Below, in pieces: positions 43,621-53,381 of a DNA stretch of 64,000 bases. Every line of letters starts with the position of its first letter. Positions within the stretch are counted from its first letter, which is position 1. Position numbers and translations under genes: made by a program. Where the stretch lies: assembly GCA_963840095.1 (NCBI GenBank), contig CAWIXN010000009.1, forward strand, positions 1 to 64,000, written 5' to 3'. This stretch comes from DATBGO01 sp963840095 (GTDB taxonomy: Bacteria > Actinomycetota > Actinomycetes > Streptosporangiales > Streptosporangiaceae). The notes under the pieces were generated by a model. It was not told the DNA's origin, ran no database searches, and was given only the letters and a program-made list of their open reading frames with translations.

Positions 43621-46477
43621 CCAGCCGCAGCACGCCGGTCCTGGTGCGGCTGCGGGTAAAGATGGCCTGGCCCGCGGTGATCGCGGTGACTATCAGCACC
43701 AGCCCGACGACCGGCAAGATCAGCGCCAGCAGATCCGGTCGCACGGCCACCGAGGCAGTCGATCCGGTCAGAGCGGACAGATCAAGCGCCGGGCCGACCA
43801 GCCGGCCGAGTACCGAGCCGGCCAGCTCGGCGCCCACGACTGCGATCAGCAGCAGCGGCAGCGCATCAAGGAGCGCCAGGCGGCGGGCCTGACGCTCGGT
43901 CATCCCGAGCGCGGTGAGCCACGCGGCGATCCGGGTCCGGTCCCGGCCACTCAGCAGCAGGCCGAGCAGCACGGCGGCCAGGCTGCATGCCACTCCGGCC
44001 GCCACGCTCAGCTCGAACAGCAGGCTCGATCCCCGCACCGACGGAGAGCCCGCCGTAGCCTGCAGCACCGCGGAGCGGGTGGTGAGCAGGAAGCCGGGCA
44101 GGTTCCGCACCAGGGTGTCGTGCAGCGCAGGCACGTCCAGGCTGGCTCCGGCCACCAGCACGGTGTTCGGCGCGGTACTGCCCCGGATCCGGCTCGCCGC
44201 CCAGGCCGGGAGGATGAGGAAGGCGCCGTCGGCGGGCAGGGCCGGGGTGCTGGCGGCCGTCGCGGCCACGTGAATGGTCACCTGACTGCTGTCAAAGGCG
44301 AGCTGGTTCGCTCCGGCCCGGAAGGCGGCCGCGATCTGGGGAGAGGCGATGACCGGAATGGCTCCTCGTGGCCCGGGCCTGGCCAGCAGCCCGGCCGGGA
44401 AGGCCGGCCACGGCGTGTGCGCGACCAGCGCGGCGTAGGAGGCCGGGTTGGCGACGAGCACGCCGGTCGATATCGCGCCCCCGATCCCCACGAGCAGGTT
44501 GCCTGCCAGCGGCGACCCGGCCGCGACCAGGTAGACAGCCGAGCTGGCCTGGACGCCGGGGACCGCGGCGATCGCGCGCTGCGCCTGCGGGCCGACCGAC
44601 GGCTGGAGCCCGGTGCGGCCGACCACGGCGTCGGCTCCAACTTGCTGCCACGAGGCTGCGATCTGGCCACGGCTGACCGCGGCCCGGATCGTGCCGCCGA
44701 GCGCGATGACGGCCAGCGCCACGACCAGGGCGAGCGCGGGCAGCAGCGTGCCGGACCTGGCTCGCGCAGCCCTCGCGATCCCGAGGTAGCCGACGGCTCC
44801 CCGGCGCGCCGCGGTCAGCCGGAGCAGCGCCCGCATGGGCAGCGGGTAGACCCACGCGGCGATGAGGCCCGCCGCGAGGGCGATCAGGACCGGCGCCGAG
44901 CTGACGTAAGGGTCCACGCCGGCTCCTGGTGAGAGGCCGCGGGTTTCCAGCGCGACCACCCCGCCGGCGATGGCGACGATCACGGCCGCCTCGGCCACCC
45001 ATCGGCGTACCGAGCGGCGGCGGACGACCAGGTCGGCGCGGTCGGCGCGGGCCAGCGACCGCGGCCCGCGATGCTCCCAGCCGACCAGCAGCGCGGGGGC
45101 GGCCAGCGTGGTGGCCGCCACGACGGCCAGCAGCGGCCACTGGGTGGTGTTGCCGCCGCCGGGTATCAGCGCCACCGCGAGCAGCGCGCCAGCGGCCAGG
45201 GCCGGTCCGGCCACGCCCGCGCTGCGGGCCGCGGTCCGGGCCATCACCTGGACGGTACTGCCGCCCCTGGCCCTGACCAGAGCAATTTCGCCGCGCTGGG
45301 CGGCCGCCACGACCAGGGCGCTGACCAGCAGCAGGATCAGGGCCACGGCGAACAGGCCCACGGTGAGCAGCGAGTCGGTCGCGCCCACCGCGGTCTGGAT
45401 GGCTTCGAAACCGGTGAGGATCCCGACCCCGTAGGCCGTGAAGGTCGGCGCACTCAGGCTGGCGGGCAGCCCGGCGACGATGAGCCCGGGTCCGCCCAGG
45501 GTGTTCGCCAGGGTGGTCATCGCCCCGATCACGCCGGGCACCTGCGCCATGGTCAGGCCGCTGGTCACGAGCGGAAAATCCCAGAAGGCCGCTGCGGTGG
45601 ACTGGGCCCAGGCGGTCTCGGCGGCGGGCAGCTCAGCCGGCCCGATGAGGGCGCCGCCGGCCCAGATGTCCTCACCGCCACGCTTGCCGCTCTCGACGGT
45701 CGGTGCCGCCAGCGGCGGATCGACGGTCCAGAACGCGGCCGACGGGTCGGTCGGGCGGACCACCCCGGTCACCCGCAGCGCCACGGACGGGGCGCTGGCC
45801 GCCAGCGCCGGGTTGCGACCGAGGCTGACCACCGTCCCCGGGCGCAGCCCGAGCGTGGCGGCGGTCGCGGCGGTCACCGCGGCCTGCAGGGTCACGACGG
45901 TCTGGCTGCCGTGCCCGGCGGTCGTCGCGGCCTGCGGATAGGACCCGGCCACCAGCCGGGTGTTGCGGGCCAGCCCGCTCCGGTAGGCGACTTCGAGCGT
46001 GGGCGGGCCGCCGAGGATGGCCTTCGGCGCCGGGTTCTGGACTTCCTGGAAGGGCATGGTCAGGCCGGCCCAGCGGCCGTCCGGGGGAGCGTCGAGCCGG
46101 CCGCCGATCGGGCTGCCGATGGCGGCGGTCACGGCCTGCATCTGCCCGGCGGTGAGCTGGTCACCGGGAGTGGTTCCCTCGAGCGGGAAGCTGGCGCTCG
46201 CGGTGATGCTGAACTGCCCGGCGGACCGCAGCGTCTGCGCCAGCGCGCCGTTACGCAGCGCCGTGAACTCGCGCGGGCCCGCTACCGCGATGAACGCTCC
46301 GAGCAGTGCGATCAGCGCCAGCGCCCAGGCGGCCCCCGGGCCCGCCTGGCCGGTCGCCAGCCGGCGCAGCCGGCTGCCGAAGGGCAGGCCCGCCGCGGCG
46401 GCGTGCCCGGTCCGGGCCGCAGGCGCGGCGGCCCCGGCCCCGGCCCCGGCCCCGGCCCGGCGGGCGCGATGGGTCAT
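43607..46477 (-). CDS. FtsX-like permease of ABC system (956 aa)
   Basis: ATG 46477 is chosen because it overlaps the upstream permease stop (ATGA); the open frame extends further up only as a shadow of that gene. An Ala/Gly-rich start leads to a first helix (WALALIALLGAFIAVAGP), a large extracytoplasmic domain, then two sets of helices flanking a second external domain (LALVVALAVIALGGTI, ACSLAAVLLGLLL, LLALILPVVGLVLIVTAITA). This is the MacB/FtsX permease layout with two FtsX blocks. The pair of permeases and ATPases may exert force on an envelope partner or export lipoproteins or antibiotics. Confidence 0.85.
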   Translation of the reverse strand: MTHRARRAGAGAGAGAAAPAARTGHAAAAGLPFGSRLRRLATGQAGPGAAWALALIALLGAFIAVAGPREFTALRNGALAQTLRSAGQFSITASASFPLEGTTPGDQLTAGQMQAVTAAIGSPIGGRLDAPPDGRWAGLTMPFQEVQNPAPKAILGGPPTLEVAYRSGLARNTRLVAGSYPQAATTAGHGSQTVVTLQAAVTAATAATLGLRPGTVVSLGRNPALAASAPSVALRVTGVVRPTDPSAAFWTVDPPLAAPTVESGKRGGEDIWAGGALIGPAELPAAETAWAQSTAAAFWDFPLVTSGLTMAQVPGVIGAMTTLANTLGGPGLIVAGLPASLSAPTFTAYGVGILTGFEAIQTAVGATDSLLTVGLFAVALILLLVSALVVAAAQRGEIALVRARGGSTVQVMARTAARSAGVAGPALAAGALLAVALIPGGGNTTQWPLLAVVAATTLAAPALLVGWEHRGPRSLARADRADLVVRRRSVRRWVAEAAVIVAIAGGVVALETRGLSPGAGVDPYVSSAPVLIALAAGLIAAWVYPLPMRALLRLTAARRGAVGYLGIARAARARSGTLLPALALVVALAVIALGGTIRAAVSRGQIAASWQQVGADAVVGRTGLQPSVGPQAQRAIAAVPGVQASSAVYLVAAGSPLAGNLLVGIGGAISTGVLVANPASYAALVAHTPWPAFPAGLLARPGPRGAIPVIASPQIAAAFRAGANQLAFDSSQVTIHVAATAASTPALPADGAFLILPAWAASRIRGSTAPNTVLVAGASLDVPALHDTLVRNLPGFLLTTRSAVLQATAGSPSVRGSSLLFELSVAAGVACSLAAVLLGLLLSGRDRTRIAAWLTALGMTERQARRLALLDALPLLLIAVVGAELAGSVLGRLVGPALDLSALTGSTASVAVRPDLLALILPVVGLVLIVTAITAGQAIFTRSRTRTGVLRLDEGG

Positions 46478-49400
46478 GTCTGCGCCTCCAGCCGGGTGCG
46501 GGCGGCCAGGCTGGATCGCGTGCCGGTCCCGAACGCGGCGATCAGCACCGGCACGCCGGCGACGGCCAGGGCCAGAACGGCGGGCAGCGCCAGCGGCACC
46601 AGCACGAGCACCGGCGGCTGCGGGTGCGCGCCGGCCGAGGTGAGCGTCACCGCCGGGACGATGAGCCTGGCCAGCAGGCCGCCGAGCAGCAGCCCGGCGG
46701 CAGCGGCCGGCACCGCGAGCGCGGCCTGCTCCAGGCACAGCAGCCTGGTGAGCTGGCGGCGGGTGGCACCGAGCGCGGCGAGCAGCGCGACGTCGCGGGC
46801 CCGGTCCCGGGCGGTGGCCGCGCTGACCAGGAATCCGGCGGCGGCCAGGACCACGGCGGCCGCGGCGATGGCCAGCATGGCCAGCTGGGGCGCCGCCGCC
46901 AGCGGATTGGCCAGCAGGGCGGCGGCCAGGGTGGCGCGATCGGTGAGCGCGGTGCCGGCCGGCAGCCCGGCCAGGCTCGGCCGACCGTCGGTGCGCAGCC
47001 ACCACTCGGTCACCTGCTGCGGCTGCGCGCCCGCCGCGGCCAGCGCCTGCTGGAGCACGGACTGGTCGACGACCAGACCGCCGCCCGGGCCGGTGATAGT
47101 CGGGAAGCCCGCGATCGTGCGCACGATCTTGAGGGTGAGGTTCGCGCCGCCCACACCGACCTGGACGTTATCCCCGAGCGCGGCACCTGAGGCGGTGAGG
47201 TAGGCGCGGGTGGCGGCGGCGGCCAGCGGGCCTGCGCCGGTCCCTTCGTTGACCGTGAAGGAGCCGGGGACCGTCGTGTACGGGCCGCACGGGAGCGCCT
47301 GCGGCCCGCAGACCTCAGTCTGCGGGCCCCGGGCCGACCCGGGCGCGAAGCGCACCGTCAGGCTGGCTCCGCGCGCTTTCACCGCCAGGACGGCCGGCTC
47401 GGTATCGATGATGCCAGATCCCGCGACGGCCGCGGAGCGCGTCGGCCCGGCTGGCACCGCCGCGCCGAACGGCAGCCCGAAGCTGCCGGTCAGGGCCGCG
47501 CCGGCCCGGATCGACTCGATGGTCAGCGTGGCGGCCGGCCCGGGCTGCATCGGCATCTGATACTGCATGGCGTAGCCGGTGATGCGCAGCGGGTAGGCGG
47601 CGCCGTTGCCCGGCGCGATCACCGCGATCAGCGCGTGGCTCCGGCCGTCGGCGGGCACCAGACCGGCCTGGACGAGGTAGGAGATCCCGAGCGCGTCCCG
47701 TAGCCTCAGGAACAGGACCGCCTGCTCAACGCCGCGTGCGGTCTGCTTCGCGGTGATCAGCAGCCGGGCCGGGCGGCCGGGAATCGGGGCGCTCGGCGGC
47801 ACGCCGCGCGGCGCGATGCTGGCCAGCAGGTCCGCGGCCGAGCCGCCGACCAGGTCCGGCCGGATCGCAGCGACGCCGGCTGCCTGCCGGGCGTCCAGGG
47901 CAAGCAAGGTCGCGGAGCCGCCGTTGGCCATGCCGATCTGCGCGCTGACCACCGGCGTGCTCCCGGTCACCCACGGCGCCCTGGTCAGGCTGCTCACCTG
48001 GCCGAGCGCAAGGGGGGCGGCGGGCGGCAGGTCGATCCGCGCGTCGGCCCCGGCGGCGAAGCCGGCCCGGTCCTGAGCAGAGCGCTGCCAGCTGGACCAG
48101 CCGGCTATCGCGATCACGCTGGTCGCCACCGCGAGCACGGCCAGGAGCACCGGCCCGGCCTGCCGGAGCGGGCGGCGGCTGATCTGCCAGGCGGCCACGG
48201 CGGCGGTCAGGTCACGCCCGCGCGCGGCGGCACGGTCGCCCAGCCTGACCACCAGCGGCAGCACCCGCAGCATCAGCACCGCCCCGGCGGCCAGGGCCAG
48301 GACCGGCGCGGCGACCAGGACCGGGTCCACGCCGATGGAGCCGTCCAGGCCGGTCGACACGGGTGCGGAATAGCGGGCAAGCTGCCAGCCGGCCAGCACC
48401 GCCAGGCCGATGAGCGCGACGTCGGCCCCCGACCGGGTGGCCGAGGCGATGGCCCGCTGCCGCCCGCGCCCGGCCCGCTCGCGCAGCGGCGAGCCTGCAG
48501 CGCGCAGCCAGGTCTGCCCGATGATCAGGCCGCAGCCCGCGGCGGCGGCCCCGGCGGCCAGCCAGGCGACGGCGGGAAAGGCCACGGGCAGCCGGAGCGC
48601 GCTGCGGGCCAGCGGCCCGCGTCTGGCCACCCAGGGCAGCATGATGCCGCCGAGCAGGGGACCGGCGATGGCCACGGGAATGACGATCAGCGCCGCCTCG
48701 GCCAGCCCGGTGCCGGCCAGCTGCCACCTGGCGGCGCCGCGCGAGCGCAGCAGGGCGGCCTCCGCCTCACGCTGCCTGCTCAGCAGGGCGGTGGCCAGGG
48801 CGACGGTGGCGCCGGCGATGACGAGGAAGATGAGGACGCCGATCGCCAGCTGTGACCGGGTGACCACCAGGGCCGTTTCCAGCCCGCTGAGCAGTGCGGG
48901 CAGGCCCGTGGTCACGGTCTCGTTATGCAGCTGCGGTGTCTGGGCCAGGGCGGTCAGCGCGCCCTGCAGCTGCCCGGCGATCAGTGAAACGTTGCCCGCG
49001 TTGATCCGGCTGACGTCCGGCTCGGCTGACCAGCTGGCCGAGTAGACGGGCACGCGCCCGGCGGTCAGCAGCCCCGGACTAGTCACCAGCGACGGGTAGA
49101 TCGTGAACCCGCCCGCCTGCTGAGGGCGCCCGGCAGCCGAATCAAGCGACCAGTACGGGCTGGCCGGGCGCAGCGGGCGGAAGATCCCGGTGATCTTGAC
49201 CGGCACCGGCGCTGACGAGGTGGCCTCGCGCAGCACGATCGTGGCGCCCACCACCAGGTGCAGGCTGGCGGCCAGGGATGACGGCGCCGCGACGGGGGCC
49301 ACCGGGGTGCCCGGAGCCGCTGCCGCCGCGCCGGCGCCGGTCGCCGCCGGCCAGGCTCCGCTGACCAGCGCGGCGTGCGCCTGCAGGTCCTCCAGCGAGA

Positions 49401-49752
49401 TGACGTGGGTCTCCGCGCTGCGCCCGCCGAGAGCGGCCGGGACATTCAGGTAATCGGTGCCGACCGAGCCGAAGATCGTCAGCGGGACGCCGGGCAGCGC
49501 GCCGCCCAGCGACACGCGAACCCGGTGATCGGCCTGCGCGGCGGCGGCGGGGGAGCTTACCCCCGAGGTGACCATGATGTCGGTGGCCGGGTTGTCGGTG
49601 AGCGCGGTCCGCACCGAGTTGCTGGTCACGGTGGCGGAGAACGAGGCCAGCGCGGCCAGCAGCGCAGCGGAGAGGATGGCCGTGACGACGGCGGCGGTGA
49701 GCGCCAGGCGGTGCGGGGTCAGGCGCCGCACGATCGCTGGCGCTCTGCGCAT
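46474..49752 (-). CDS. FtsX-like permease of ABC system (1092 aa)
   Basis: The first gene of the operon. ATG 49752 follows GAGGTGATC. The N-terminal helix is LALTAAVVTAILSAALLAAL, a large outer domain follows, then helices near 300-400 (IGVLIFLVIAGATVALATALL), 440-560 and the last block (LAMLAIAAAAVVLAAAGFLV, PLALPAVLALAVAGVPVLIA). The characteristic LLAALGATRRQL cytoplasmic stretch is present near the C-terminus. The external domains hold many Ala/Gly/Pro and no clear enzyme motif. It likely pairs with the 956-aa permease as a heterodimer. Confidence 0.85.
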   Translation of the reverse strand: MRRAPAIVRRLTPHRLALTAAVVTAILSAALLAALASFSATVTSNSVRTALTDNPATDIMVTSGVSSPAAAAQADHRVRVSLGGALPGVPLTIFGSVGTDYLNVPAALGGRSAETHVISLEDLQAHAALVSGAWPAATGAGAAAAAPGTPVAPVAAPSSLAASLHLVVGATIVLREATSSAPVPVKITGIFRPLRPASPYWSLDSAAGRPQQAGGFTIYPSLVTSPGLLTAGRVPVYSASWSAEPDVSRINAGNVSLIAGQLQGALTALAQTPQLHNETVTTGLPALLSGLETALVVTRSQLAIGVLIFLVIAGATVALATALLSRQREAEAALLRSRGAARWQLAGTGLAEAALIVIPVAIAGPLLGGIMLPWVARRGPLARSALRLPVAFPAVAWLAAGAAAAGCGLIIGQTWLRAAGSPLRERAGRGRQRAIASATRSGADVALIGLAVLAGWQLARYSAPVSTGLDGSIGVDPVLVAAPVLALAAGAVLMLRVLPLVVRLGDRAAARGRDLTAAVAAWQISRRPLRQAGPVLLAVLAVATSVIAIAGWSSWQRSAQDRAGFAAGADARIDLPPAAPLALGQVSSLTRAPWVTGSTPVVSAQIGMANGGSATLLALDARQAAGVAAIRPDLVGGSAADLLASIAPRGVPPSAPIPGRPARLLITAKQTARGVEQAVLFLRLRDALGISYLVQAGLVPADGRSHALIAVIAPGNGAAYPLRITGYAMQYQMPMQPGPAATLTIESIRAGAALTGSFGLPFGAAVPAGPTRSAAVAGSGIIDTEPAVLAVKARGASLTVRFAPGSARGPQTEVCGPQALPCGPYTTVPGSFTVNEGTGAGPLAAAATRAYLTASGAALGDNVQVGVGGANLTLKIVRTIAGFPTITGPGGGLVVDQSVLQQALAAAGAQPQQVTEWWLRTDGRPSLAGLPAGTALTDRATLAAALLANPLAAAPQLAMLAIAAAAVVLAAAGFLVSAATARDRARDVALLAALGATRRQLTRLLCLEQAALAVPAAAAGLLLGGLLARLIVPAVTLTSAGAHPQPPVLVLVPLALPAVLALAVAGVPVLIAAFGTGTRSSLAARTRLEAQT

Positions 49753-49996
49753 AAGTCCAGATCACCTCGATACAGGTTCCTGACGATGCCGCAGCCAGGC
49801 AGAATGGCGGCGGGCCCTTTCACCGTTACATGTCCGGCGGCGTAGATCCACAGCCGAGACCAGTTAGTGACGCAGTAGAGACTGACCCGTCGCACACGTC
49901 GCCGCGCTGGCCGCCGCTGAGCCGGACGCTGTTCGCAGGTCACCGGCCCGCGGCCAGTAGGCTGCACAGGATGACTGCCACCACCGGGGCCACGCG

Positions 49997-51424
49997 ATGA
50001 CCGCCGACCCGCAGGACCGGCTGGCCGCCGCCGAGCAGGCGATCCTGGCCAGGCGGCCCGAGCATGCCATCGAGCCGACCCTGGACCGCATCGCGGCCCT
50101 GACCGGGCTGCTCGGCGACCCGCAGCGGGCCTACCCGGTGATCCACATCACCGGGACCAACGGCAAGACCTCGACCGCCCGCATGACCGAGACGCTGCTG
50201 CGCGCCCGCGGGCTGCGGACCGGCCTGTTCACCAGCCCGCACCTGTCCTCCATCCGGGAGCGGATCTGCGTCGACGGCGAGATGCTCAGCGCGGAGCGGT
50301 TCGCCGACGCCTACGACGAGGTGCTGCCCTACGCCGAGCTGGTGGACGCCAGCCAGCCGGCCCGGCTGTCGTTCTTCGAGATGCTCACCGCGATGGCGTT
50401 CGCGGTGTTCGCGGACGCGCCCGTCGACGTGGCCGTGATCGAGGTGGGCGTCGGAGGCACCTGGGACTGCACCAACGTCGCCGACGGAGCCGTCGCGGTG
50501 GCCACCCCGATCTCGATCGACCACACCAGGTACCTCGGATCCACGATCCCGGCGATCGCCGCCGACAAGGCGGGCATCATCAAGCCCGGCTCGGTAGCGG
50601 TGCTCGCCCAGCAGCCGCTGGAGGCCGCGGAGGCGCTGCTGCGGCGGGCGGCGCAGGTCGGCGCGACGGTGGCCAGGGAAGGCATCGAGTTCGGGGTCCT
50701 GCACCGCGAGCTCGCGGTCGGCGGCCAGCTGCTCGGGCTGCGCGGTCTGCTGGGCAGCTACGAGGAGGTCTTCCTGCCACTGTTCGGGGCCCATCAGGCG
50801 GGCAACGCCTCCTGCGCGCTGGCTGCGGTCGAGGCGTTCGCCGGGGCCGCGAGCTCCGATCCGGCCGCTCCGAGCGGGGCCGGCGGCGAGCCGGCGCTGG
50901 ATGACGCCCTGGTGCGGCAGGCATTCGCCGAGATGTCATCGCCCGGCCGGCTCGAGGTGGTCCGCCGCAGTCCGGTGGTGATCGTGGACGCGGCCCACAA
51001 CCCGGCCGGGATGGCGGCTACCGTGGCCGCGCTCTTGGAGGCGTTCACGTTCAGCGCGCTGGTGGCCGTGATCGCGATCAGCGAGGACAAGGACGTGCCC
51101 GGGATACTCGACGAGCTGGAGCCGGTCGCCGCGCAGCTGATCGTGACCAGCAACTCATCGGCGCGGTCGATGGAGCCGGCCAAGCTCGCTGACCTGGCGG
51201 CCAGCGTGTTCGGCGCGGACCGGGTCACCGAGGCCGCCCGGCTCGATGATGCGATCGAGACCGCGGTCAGGCTCGCCGACGAGTGGGACGCGGGCCAGGG
51301 CCGCGGGGCCGGCCTGCCGGGCAGCGCCGCCGTGCTGGTGACCGGCTCGGTGATCACCGCGGGTGACGCCAGGCAGCTGCTCACGACCGGCCCGGCGGAT
51401 GATCGGCGGCCAGGACTTTCGTGA
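49997..51424 (+). CDS. folC: Bifunctional folylpolyglutamate/dihydrofolate synthase
   Basis: A 475-residue Mur-ligase-like enzyme that adds glutamate to folates and to dihydropteroate. The P-loop is TGTNGKTS at 52-59; SPHLSSIRERICVDGE and IEVGVGGTWDCTNV follow; DAAHNPAGM is the C-terminal domain motif. ATG 49997 is in the normal place. The stop overlaps the DUF4233 start (GTGA). In Streptomyces this gene lies between valS and DUF4233; here a leftward permease operon lies upstream instead. Confidence 0.95.
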   Translation: MTADPQDRLAAAEQAILARRPEHAIEPTLDRIAALTGLLGDPQRAYPVIHITGTNGKTSTARMTETLLRARGLRTGLFTSPHLSSIRERICVDGEMLSAERFADAYDEVLPYAELVDASQPARLSFFEMLTAMAFAVFADAPVDVAVIEVGVGGTWDCTNVADGAVAVATPISIDHTRYLGSTIPAIAADKAGIIKPGSVAVLAQQPLEAAEALLRRAAQVGATVAREGIEFGVLHRELAVGGQLLGLRGLLGSYEEVFLPLFGAHQAGNASCALAAVEAFAGAASSDPAAPSGAGGEPALDDALVRQAFAEMSSPGRLEVVRRSPVVIVDAAHNPAGMAATVAALLEAFTFSALVAVIAISEDKDVPGILDELEPVAAQLIVTSNSSARSMEPAKLADLAASVFGADRVTEAARLDDAIETAVRLADEWDAGQGRGAGLPGSAAVLVTGSVITAGDARQLLTTGPADDRRPGLS

Positions 51425-51744
51425 AACGGCTCTGCGCCACGGTGCTGATCATGGAAGCAATCGTGATCGGGCTGGCGATCCCGGTCGCGCTGACCGTTCA
51501 GCATGCGCCAGCCCGGCCGGCGGGCATCGCGGGCGCGACGCTGGCGGTCGCGGCGGTAGTGCTCGCCGTGGTGGCCAGATGGCGCCTTCGCTGGACCCTG
51601 ATCGGCGGGAGCGTGCTGCAGGTCCTGGTGATCGCGGCCGGCGCGGTGGTAACAGTTATGTATTTTCTCGGCACTATTTTCGCTGCATTGTGGGTCATCG
51701 GGATATTGCTCGGGTACCGGGCTGAGCATGTCTGGACCCGCTAG
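51421..51744 (+). CDS. DUF4233 four-helix membrane protein (107 aa)
   Basis: GTG start overlapping the folC stop by four bases. Four hydrophobic segments span almost the whole protein (TVLIMEAIVIGLAIPVALTV, AGATLAVAAVVLAVVA, LIGGSVLQVLVIAAGAVVTV, LGTIFAALWVIGILLGY). It is the conserved actinobacterial companion of folC. The role is unknown. Confidence 0.9.
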   Translation: MKRLCATVLIMEAIVIGLAIPVALTVQHAPARPAGIAGATLAVAAVVLAVVARWRLRWTLIGGSVLQVLVIAAGAVVTVMYFLGTIFAALWVIGILLGYRAEHVWTR

Positions 51745-52291
51745 CCGACTGACCGGCGCGCCGCCCTGTCGCGGCCGGTCCCCGGACCGGTAGGCTTTAC
51801 CGCAGGGGACCAGCTTCAGCGAAGCCCGTAACTGCGAGCTAGCGGATCGTCGCTGCTGGTAAGGAGATTGTTCGTTGCATGCCACCACACTCGATGTGAT
51901 TAGCCCCGATGACGTGCGCTTTCGTAATGCCACCGGAGATAGCCCGCCTCGGCGGCGGCCGAATGACAGCTGCGATGATCGCTTCACCGGCGCCCGCCCC
52001 GGGCGGCACCCGGCGGGTCGCGCGGCAGGCGCTGCGCTGGCGGCCGGCCACGAATCCGGCGGTCGCTGGCACCATCGGCAAAGATCGCGCGTTAGAAAGT
52101 GCGGATAAATACGCCATACGGATCGACCGTCTAGCTCTGGCCCGACAGAACATCAAGATCTTGTTTCCTGACCTTGTTTAGGAAGCCTCGCCATAGCCGA
52201 TGAATGACAGAGGGCCTGCGGGGCTGGGCGCTGGCCAGGCAAGCGCAGCAAGATCATCTAGTAAGACGTTTCCGGAAGGTTTTCGTTCCAC
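51745..52291. other. Region between DUF4233 and mreB; ndk not present
   Basis: About 547 bases. It should hold the mreB promoter and leader. Short open frames (for example a TTG-start frame at 51875) have no family likeness. No nucleoside diphosphate kinase gene is visible, although one sits here in Streptomyces. mreB itself has GGAAGG 12 bases before its ATG. Confidence 0.55.
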
Positions 52292-53323
52292 ATGAGTAAC
52301 GCGCTGGCGTTTCTGGGCCGCGACATGGCGGTCGACCTCGGTACCGCGAACACCCTGGTGTACGTCCGGGGCCGGGGGATCGTGCTCAACGAGCCGTCGG
52401 TGGTGGCGCTCAACACGAACACCGGCCAGATCGTCGCCGTCGGCGTCGAGGCGAAACGGATGATCGGCCGGACTCCGGGCAACATCGTGGCGGTGCGGCC
52501 GCTCAAGGACGGCGTGATCGCCGACTTCGACGTCACCGAACGGATGCTCAGGTACTTCATCCAGAAGGTGCACAAGCGCAGCCACCTGGCCAAGCCCCGG
52601 ATCGTCGTAGCGGTCCCGAGCGGCATCACGGGCGTGGAGCAGAGCGCCGTGAAGGAGGCTGGCCACCAGGCGGGCGCCCGGCGCGTGTACATCATCGAGG
52701 AGCCGATGGCCGCGGCGATCGGGGCCGGCCTGCCGGTCAACGAGCCGACTGGCAACATGGTCGTGGACATTGGCGGCGGCACCACCGAGGTGGCGGTGAT
52801 CTCCCTCGGCGGCATCGTGACCTCGCAGTCGATCCGCGTCGGCGGCGACGAGCTCGATCAGGCGATTATCAGCTTCGGCAAGAAGGAGTATTCGCTCATG
52901 CTGGGCGAGCGCACCGCGGAAGAGATCAAGATGGCGCTGGGTTCCGCGTTTCCTTCCCTGGACGAGCCGAACGCCGAGATCCGCGGCCGGGACCTGGTCA
53001 GCGGGCTGCCGAAGACGGTCGTGATCTCCGCCGAGGAGATCCGCCGGGCGATCGAGGAACCGCTCACCGTGATCGTGGATGCGGTCAAGACCACGCTGGA
53101 CAAGTGCCCGCCCGAGCTGGCCGGTGACGTGATGGACCGCGGGATCGTGCTGACCGGGGGCGGCGCGCTGCTGCGCGGGCTCAACGAGCGCATCCGCGAG
53201 GAGACCGGCATGCCGGTTCACCTGGCGGACAACCCGCTGGACTCGGTGGCGCTCGGGACCGGTAAGTGCGTCGAGGACTTCGAGACGCTCCGCCAGGTGC
53301 TGGTGCCGGAGTCGAGGCGCTGA
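52292..53323 (+). CDS. mreB: Rod-shape actin homologue MreB
   Basis: A 343-residue actin-like ATPase that forms membrane filaments guiding wall synthesis. The phosphate-1 motif DLGTANTLVYV starts at residue 15; DIGGGTTEVAVISLGG is phosphate 2; GGGALLRGLNERIREETGMP is the adenosine motif. The length is normal. mreC, mreD, mrdA and rodA follow on the same strand. Confidence 0.97.
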   Translation: MSNALAFLGRDMAVDLGTANTLVYVRGRGIVLNEPSVVALNTNTGQIVAVGVEAKRMIGRTPGNIVAVRPLKDGVIADFDVTERMLRYFIQKVHKRSHLAKPRIVVAVPSGITGVEQSAVKEAGHQAGARRVYIIEEPMAAAIGAGLPVNEPTGNMVVDIGGGTTEVAVISLGGIVTSQSIRVGGDELDQAIISFGKKEYSLMLGERTAEEIKMALGSAFPSLDEPNAEIRGRDLVSGLPKTVVISAEEIRRAIEEPLTVIVDAVKTTLDKCPPELAGDVMDRGIVLTGGGALLRGLNERIREETGMPVHLADNPLDSVALGTGKCVEDFETLRQVLVPESRR

Positions 53324-53381
53324 CCAGCCTGAGCAACTGACGAGGCGGACTGGCGCCTAGCGGCGCGGACGAGGTGATCTT

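Noticed and set aside
46478..47005. Longer N-terminus for the 956-aa permease
   Set aside because: The extension lies inside the upstream permease gene and is Arg/Ala/Gly shadow sequence; ATG 46477 overlaps the upstream stop.
45071..47203. Plus-strand 710-codon open frame opposite the FtsX permeases
   Set aside because: Composition is Gly/Arg/Gln-rich shadow coding; the minus strand has membrane helices and operon coupling.
51875..52181. Small open frame between DUF4233 and mreB
   Set aside because: It has no family likeness, poor codon bias and overlaps the probable mreB leader.
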